DNA of 64,000 nt from Icerya purchasi (Eukaryota > Arthropoda > Insecta > Hemiptera > Monophlebidae): the NCBI GenBank assembly GCA_039619475.1, contig CM077115.1, forward strand, positions 445,273,292 through 445,337,291, given 5' to 3'. Shown piece after piece: positions 58,896 through 64,000 of the stretch. The stretch's first letter is position 1. Each line of letters opens with the position of its first letter. The notes under the pieces are model-generated. The model was not told where the DNA came from and made no database searches. It saw only the letters and a program-made list of their open reading frames with translations. The position numbers were made by a program, and so were the translations under genes.

Positions 58896-59239
58896 AAAAA
58901 AGAATTTATGGCTAATTGCATCGCATTGTATCGCTGACAGTGAACTTAGGGGCTGTGTCACTGATAACACTGGTCTGCAAAAAAAAAAATTGTTTTCTCT
59001 CCTTCCGATTTTTATGCATAATTATGACAAATTTAATATTTCTGAATAGAAATATAGTACAAAAAAATTACAAGTATACACTTTTTTTTAATGTAATTTT
59101 TCAATAAAACTATTTTTTTTTTTTTTGCTTCAAATTTAAATTATAGATTTTATAACCGATACAATATTAGATCAAATTTGTTACAAAACATCAAAAACTA
59201 TTAGATAACCTAATTATACTTGTTGTTAATAGTATTTCA

Positions 59240-59418
59240 TTTTGTAGTTTTCTTCCTTTTCATATTTTCTATTGGAGTTTCGCCATGAATCGACCAACAA
59301 AAATCGGGGAAAGCATTGCTTCTGACCATTTCCCGTTGTAACGCCTCTCTATGTGCACTATGTCTTGATGAAACCTTTCTTCATACTGCTCCAAGATTTG
59401 CGGGGAAGAAATCTAAGT
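59240..59418 (-). pseudogene. fragment of an unclassified conserved protein, minus strand
   Basis: Minus-strand reading from 59418: LEQYEERFHQDIVHIERRYN, then GKWSEAML, a one-base shift, then FCWSIHGETPIENMKRKKTT. In my recollection a C-terminus of the form EQFHQDI-x-x-M-E-x-R-Y-x-G-x-W and DYCW-x-L followed by Lys/Arg recurs in insect hypothetical, element-associated proteins. It is truncated at its N-terminal side by the inverted Jockey piece. Confidence 0.45.
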
Positions 59419-59908
59419 GACTTTCCAGCGCTTGTTTGAACACACGTCCCCTGGTATTAGTTACCCTGGAGCCCCACGCTGTATGCTTGGCATTCCAATC
59501 CGCACCTGATAGGAATTTATTTCCTAGGCTCTGTATGTATTTACTGAACTGATCTGCTGTTATTTTATGTCGCGGAGGATAGTATGTAGCTGACAACACA
59601 AGCTGACCACCCTTCGTCTGTATGCTAATACTAGTCCCCTGCAGGTACTCCTCCCTAAAATTATTTAGTTCGTAATGTATAATATTAGATTTTATTAATA
59701 TTGCTGAACCACCCTGTGATTTCCCCGAAGGGTGAGAACAAGAATATGTTATATAGTTGTTTATTTTGAAATAATCTTTATCAGTGAGGTGGGTTTCAGC
59801 GACTAAGATTACGTCTATCAAGTTTGAATTTAAGAATAATTCGAGTTCAGCCTTATGATTTTTTAAACCATTTGTATTCCACTGAGCTATTCTTATATAG
59901 CCAGGCAT
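59400..59908 (-). pseudogene. Jockey-like LINE endonuclease domain, inverted
   Basis: The minus frame from the ORF2 start MPGYIRIAQWNTNGLKNHKA runs through VILVAETHLTDKDYF (catalytic Glu about residue 38), SGKSQGGSAILIKS, VLSATYYPPRHK and FLSGADWNAKHTAW, where ADWN replaces GDYN. It continues to GRVFKQALESHLD before meeting unrelated sequence at about 59415. 160 codons are open, so this is a fairly young copy. The rest of the endonuclease, including the SDH end, is missing. The RT-side continuation lies on the opposite strand immediately to the right (59925-60582). Confidence 0.88.
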
Positions 59909-59924
59909 TAGTTAATAATAATCC

Positions 59925-60582
59925 CATTAAAAAGCCAAACTGACATCGAGAATGCCGTGGAATATATAACTAGGGAGATTCAAACAGCAGCAACTTTGAA
60001 TACTCCTTCTATTGATATATACCAAAAAAGAAAAAATTATCCTATTTTGGTTCGCCGGCTTGTTTTAGAAAAGAGAAAGTTTAGGCGAAAATGGTTTCAG
60101 ACAGGAAATCCATCAGACAAAAACAACTTAATAATAAAACCAAAGAACTCAAAAAATTATTAGCAGAAATTAAAAATAAAACTTTTAATAATTACTTACT
60201 TAGACTCTCGCCATTAGCGGCGGATGATTATTCTTTGTGGAAGTGTACAAAAAACATTAAACAACCAAAAAATTGCATTCCTCCGATAAAACATGGCAAC
60301 GGGTCTTGGGCGAAAGATCAAAAGCAAAAAGCGAATTTATTTGCCACCTACTTGGCAACAGTTTTTAAGCCGAACTTAACGGCTGCTACGGACAAAAAAG
60401 TCGATGACTTTTTAAAAAGTCCTGGCCAGTTATCCTCTCCTATCAAGTCAGCGTCACCTCAAGAGGTGAAAAACATACTTAAAACGCTGAAAAGGAGAAA
60501 GAGTCCCGGTTTTGATTTAATAACCGCGGAACTATTGAATAGACTTCCACGGAAGGCTGTAATGTTGCTGACATTTATATAA
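59925..60582 (+). pseudogene. Jockey-like LINE linker and RT start, truncated by a younger LINE
   Basis: A plus frame begins LKSQTDIENAVEYITREIQT and continues RRLVLEKRKFRRKWFQTG. After one frameshift near 60122 it reads KKLLAEIKNKTFNNYLLRLS, NGSWAKDQKQKANLFATYLA and EVKNILKTLKRRKSPGFDLI (RT motif 0 and the fingers region). It ends at LPRKAVMLLTFI (60582), where the coding match stops abruptly and a different LINE begins. About 230 codons remain nearly intact. It is the downstream half of the element whose endonuclease is inverted at 59400-59908. Confidence 0.88.
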
Positions 60583-60724
60583 TAAACTTCATGATGATAA
60601 GACGTGTGTTTCTGCTTTCTTGTTAACTGTGACGTCGTTGTGTGGCGCGGTATAATATTCTGATATTTCCTGAAGGTACGTTTATCTATTCTTATTTTAC
60701 GAACATTCATTAAGTAATTGGAAT

Positions 60725-61459
60725 ATGTCAGCCGGAAGTAGTAGTGGTGTTAAAACAAGAAGCGCTGGGACGAAAAGGAAGGATGATAAATTACCCTCTC
60801 CATCGAAAGAAATAGCTAAATCAGTGGAAGAGGCATTGGGAAGTGTTGACTTTCAGATGAATACGGAATTTCGAAAACAGCTAACGAATAACATTATGCA
60901 GGCGGTTAATAACACACTGACAAACTTCTTTGCTCAATTGAACAAGAAAATAGTTAGCGCGAATAGCGAAATAAATAACAGGTTAGATGTTTTAGAACAG
61001 TACAGCCGACGAAATTCACTAATGATATACGGAGTTTCAGAGGTAGATAAAGAAGACACTGACGAACGTATTGTTAAATTAGCGAAAGAAAAGTTATCAG
61101 TAAATATTCCGTTGGAGGCCATTTGTAGATCGCACCGGCTCGGTAAGCGGCATAACGATAAATCGGATATTAATAATACGGCTAGGCCTATCGTGGTGAA
61201 ATTTGTAAGCTACAGGTACCGAAAATTATTATTCGATAAGAAGAGATTATTAAAAGGTACTAACGTAGTGATAAGGGAGCACTTGACTAAGCGCAGAATG
61301 AATGTGGTACAACAGCTATCTGCGAAATACGGCGGTAAGAGCGTCTGGACGGCAGACGGTAAAATTAACTGTATCACAGATGATAATCAACGGATTGTGA
61401 TAAGAACGCTGGCTGATTATGATAAATTTCTGCTTCGGACCGTTCAGGATGAATCTTAA
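60725..61459 (+). CDS. LINE ORF1 protein (coiled coil and RRM-like RNA-binding)
   Basis: 244 codons, intact. The N-terminus (residues 1-40) is basic and disordered (TRSAGTKRKDDKLPSPSKE). Residues about 50-98 form a probable coiled coil (repeated hydrophobic/Asn/Gln positions around QAVNNTLTNFFAQLNKKI) leading to LDVLEQYSRRNSLMIYGVSE. The RRM-like domain follows at about 98-200: AICRSHRLGK, RPIVVKFVSYRYRKLLFDKK, and NVVIREHLTKRRMNVVQQL. The C-terminal part carries GKSVWTADGKINC. This layout is standard for ORF1 of CR1-group LINEs: a trimerising RNA chaperone that packages element RNA in the cytoplasm. The start ATG has acceptable context (AATATGTCAG). Confidence 0.88.
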   Translation: MSAGSSSGVKTRSAGTKRKDDKLPSPSKEIAKSVEEALGSVDFQMNTEFRKQLTNNIMQAVNNTLTNFFAQLNKKIVSANSEINNRLDVLEQYSRRNSLMIYGVSEVDKEDTDERIVKLAKEKLSVNIPLEAICRSHRLGKRHNDKSDINNTARPIVVKFVSYRYRKLLFDKKRLLKGTNVVIREHLTKRRMNVVQQLSAKYGGKSVWTADGKINCITDDNQRIVIRTLADYDKFLLRTVQDES

Positions 61460-61698
61460 ATTTCCCATCTTCCGCGTCACACTTTATCGTCTAACGCTAT
61501 CATTTATATGTTTACCTATTTTTCTATATACATATATTTATGTTAAATTATATTTAAGTATGCGAGTGTACATGTATGTCATCATTTCTCAGGACAGCTC
61601 CGATGATTACGTTAAATTCCTTCATCTTTTTCACTTTACTTCAATCATATTGTTCGATTTTTATTTCGTGGTACTCTCCATTCGATCTTTAATAAGCA

Positions 61699-64000
61699 AT
61701 GAGTAAATGTTTCAATAATCTACATTTAGTCTGTTTTTACCAAAAGGTACGGGGGCTTAGAACTAGAATTAATGAACTGGCTACAATCAGTTTAAGTAAC
61801 AATTACGATATTTTCGGGTTAACTGAGACATGGTTGAATGCAGACTTCAATGATGCCGAGTTGCTAGATGATAGGTACATTGTTTACAGACAAGATAGGG
61901 ATTACGATTTAACCAAAACTAAACGTGGTGGAGGCGTATTAATTGCTGTTAAGAAAACTTTAATATCGGAACGTGTAAATGATGTTGTAGCGATGAATAC
62001 GTCGTGTGATCAGGTGTGGGTTAAAATACATACTGCAGCGCATGCACCCCTTTTGGTAATTGGAATACTTTATTTTCCACCAAACTCTAACAGAATGGTG
62101 CATTCAGATATTTACGATGAAATCTGCGATTACGTATTACGAACAAATTGTAGATTATTGATTCTAGGTGATTTTAATATTCCCGATTTCCCATTAGATG
62201 ACCATTTGTTGCCAAAGACTTCTAATAGTACCGTTAATAATTTACTGGAAATGATGGAGATCTGTAACTTAATGTCTTACAATAAAATCTGTAATATCTC
62301 TGGTAGAACTCTAGACTTAGTAATAGGAACGAAAGGAAATATTGAGGTTGAGAAAGAGGAGTCGTTGTTTCAACAAAATGATCGATACCATCCCCCCTTA
62401 CGTATAAGTGTTAATTTGGCCACTTCAGGGCGATCTAAGGGTACCCGCGAGAATGTAAATCAAAAGGGTTTATTTGTGAGAAATTACAAGAAAGCGGATT
62501 ACTTACTGATGTATAATATGTTAAGAGCAATTGATTGGCAACCGTTGTATGAATCCATTAACAGCAATTACGTAGCATCTTACTTTGATAAGACACTTCA
62601 ATCCGTTATAAATAAAACTGTACCGTTGATAAGAATAAGTAAAATTAATTATCCTCGTTGGTTCACTAAAGAGATGATAAATTTAATAAAAGAAAAGAAT
62701 AAGTACCGGTTAAAGTTTAAAAAAACAAAACATCAACCCTTCAAAATTATCTTCAACAATTTACGTAAGGAGTTAAAATCGAAAATAACATTTGCGAGAA
62801 TAAATTATGAATATGCCATAGAGAGCAAAATGCGAGCAGACCCAAAACGGTTTTGGTTATATTACAATGAGAGGGCAGGGAAGTGTACGAATACACGTAC
62901 AGAGGCTTTTGCATACAAAGGGCAAATGCTACGTAGCCCTCAGCACATTGCTTCTGCTTTCGCTGCTCACTTCTCATCAGTTTATTCTACTCCACATCCG
63001 TCCACTTTCAACCTTCCTGACACTTCCGCTAATACCAATCAAATTTCTGTTGGGAATATTACGGAAATTGATGTAAATGAGGTGTTACAGAAACTTAAGC
63101 CTAAATGTACTTTAGGCCCCGACAACATACCGTCGTTTATTTTTAAGGCTTGTCGAGATTTACTCGCCAAACCTCTTTCATATATCTTTAACTGTATAAT
63201 TAACACTAATATTTTTCCCCAGGTTTGGAAAGTGTCTAAAATCACGCCCATTCCGAAAAATAACAGTTCCAACGATATTGCAAATTTTAGACCCATATCT
63301 CTCCTCCCACAAGCCGCTAAAATTTTTGAACTTATTCTTTATAAAAAGTTATATCCATCTCTAAAACACTATATTTCAATTGATCAACATGGGTTTGTTG
63401 AAGGTAGATCGGTCGTAACTAACCTAATGACGTTTACAGATTACGTTTCCGCGGTGCTAGATAGGTCTTCGCAGGTAGACGTAGTGTACACTGATTTTCA
63501 AAAAGCATTTGATAGGGTAGATCACTCAAGTCTATTGTACAAATTAAATAATTTAGGGTTCTCTACCAGGTTATTAAAACTTATGGAGAGTTATTTACGA
63601 AATAGGGAGCAATATGTTAATTTCAATAACTGTAGGTCCCGTTCTTTTCTCTGCCCCTCCGGAGTGCCCCAGGGCTCTATTTTAGGCCCATTTCTCTTCC
63701 TAATGTACATTAATGACTTACCGAATGTTTTGCAGTACTCCAAAATTCTGTTATATGCTGATGATGCAAAATTATTTAGAGAAATTAGAAATGTTGAAGA
63801 TACTATATTACTACAAAAAGATATAGATAGTTTTGCATCATGGAGTGCTGCTAATAACTTACCAGTGAATACGTCTAAATGTAAATTTATTTCGTTTACT
63901 CGCAAAATTCACCCTACTTCTGTCTTATACCATATAGAGGGTTCTCTTTTAAAAAAGGAGACAAGTGTCACGGATCTTGGCATTCTTTTAGATGAAAAAT
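61699..64000 (+). CDS. LINE ORF2: AP endonuclease and reverse transcriptase (3' end outside window)
   Basis: The ATG at 61699 lies 3 bases after an in-frame TAA (61693-61695), so this is the first possible start. 767 codons are open to the edge. Endonuclease: VRGLRTRINEL (residues 18-28), LTETWL (catalytic Glu 43), GGGVLIAVKK, YFPPNSNR, LGDFNIP (Asp 158) and NDRYHPPL, where the usual SDH is replaced by a D-x-x-H form that I associate with Daphne-like LINEs. Linker: PRWFTKEMINLIKEKNKYR. RT: FRPISLLPQAAKIFE, QHGFVEGRSVVTNL, YTDFQKAFDRVDH (motif A, from residue 597), SGVPQGSILGPFLFLMYIND (B), LLYADDAKLF (catalytic YADD, residues 686-689) and TDLGILLDEK. It makes and inserts the cDNA by target-primed reverse transcription. 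Whether an RNase H follows cannot be seen. Confidence 0.92.
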   Translation, partial: MSKCFNNLHLVCFYQKVRGLRTRINELATISLSNNYDIFGLTETWLNADFNDAELLDDRYIVYRQDRDYDLTKTKRGGGVLIAVKKTLISERVNDVVAMNTSCDQVWVKIHTAAHAPLLVIGILYFPPNSNRMVHSDIYDEICDYVLRTNCRLLILGDFNIPDFPLDDHLLPKTSNSTVNNLLEMMEICNLMSYNKICNISGRTLDLVIGTKGNIEVEKEESLFQQNDRYHPPLRISVNLATSGRSKGTRENVNQKGLFVRNYKKADYLLMYNMLRAIDWQPLYESINSNYVASYFDKTLQSVINKTVPLIRISKINYPRWFTKEMINLIKEKNKYRLKFKKTKHQPFKIIFNNLRKELKSKITFARINYEYAIESKMRADPKRFWLYYNERAGKCTNTRTEAFAYKGQMLRSPQHIASAFAAHFSSVYSTPHPSTFNLPDTSANTNQISVGNITEIDVNEVLQKLKPKCTLGPDNIPSFIFKACRDLLAKPLSYIFNCIINTNIFPQVWKVSKITPIPKNNSSNDIANFRPISLLPQAAKIFELILYKKLYPSLKHYISIDQHGFVEGRSVVTNLMTFTDYVSAVLDRSSQVDVVYTDFQKAFDRVDHSSLLYKLNNLGFSTRLLKLMESYLRNREQYVNFNNCRSRSFLCPSGVPQGSILGPFLFLMYINDLPNVLQYSKILLYADDAKLFREIRNVEDTILLQKDIDSFASWSAANNLPVNTSKCKFISFTRKIHPTSVLYHIEGSLLKKETSVTDLGILLDEK

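Larger units (their letters stand above)
60590..64000 (+). mobile_element. CR1-group LINE with intact ORFs, continues past the window
   Basis: 5' untranslated sequence (60590-60724), ORF1 (60725-61459), a 239-base inter-ORF gap, and ORF2 from 61699 open to the window edge. It interrupts the Jockey RT frame at 60582. No stop or frameshift was found in either ORF, in contrast to every other LINE here, so the insertion is recent. The 3' end and target duplication are outside the window. Confidence 0.88.

Noticed and set aside
62753..63905. Minus-strand and alternative plus ORFs inside the young LINE
   Set aside because: All lie out of frame within the intact ORF2, which explains the sequence fully.

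Overview
The window reads as AT-rich arthropod (probably insect) intergenic and intronic DNA. Almost every recognisable coding trace belongs to a transposable element. There are no operons or ribosome binding sites, and only two or three weak candidates for host exons. The organism call is inference. It rests on the element mix (Jockey, CR1-group, R1-like and I-like LINEs, a Penelope-like element, hAT, Tc1, a Mutator-like transposase element, Helitron, tRNA-derived SINEs), on intron-like signals, and on many A/T homopolymers, microsatellites and long poly-C/poly-G tracts.

Layout, left to right. Positions 1-2600 hold a gag-like ORF, an unexplained GC-richer stretch and a LINE reverse transcriptase (RT) tail. 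2.99-8.1 kb holds a decayed CR1-group ORF2 followed by a decayed Jockey element (ORF1 with zinc knuckles, then ORF2) split by a SINE-like insertion. 8.7-10.0 kb is an I-like RNase H end. 10.0-15.2 kb is one CR1-group LINE broken up by nested insertions: a Mutator-like DNA transposon with G-rich terminal inverted repeats, a SINE tail fragment, and a 303-bp SINE with an 11-bp target duplication. 15.2-21 kb contains more LINE and hAT fragments, three related 3' hairpins and a four-copy tandem repeat of about 150 bp. 21.3-21.5 kb carries the best host-gene candidate, a short first coding exon on the minus strand; a possible 5' leader exon lies at 36.1 kb. 22-31 kb holds a MITE, a SINE, a Helitron end, a BED-finger hAT transposase pseudogene, LINE tails, a Penelope-like insertion and a second MITE copy. 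32-41 kb holds three well-bounded DNA transposons: a 1.2-kb hAT with an 8-bp duplication, an internally deleted hAT with an 8-bp duplication, and a Tc1-like element with TA ends. 44.5-45.7 kb holds a non-autonomous Helitron and a third MITE copy. 46-59 kb holds minus- and plus-strand fragments of I-like and R1-like LINEs, a Penelope RT fragment and a minisatellite.

The right end is the most informative part. At 59.4-60.6 kb a Jockey copy has its endonuclease half inverted relative to its RT half, the structure expected from twin priming. A much younger CR1-group LINE, starting near 60.6 kb, has landed in it. That LINE has an intact ORF1 (60725-61459) and an ORF2 (61699 to the window edge) with no stop codon in 767 codons and with the expected endonuclease and RT motifs. 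It is the only element here that looks recently active. All other element genes are broken and cannot supply function.
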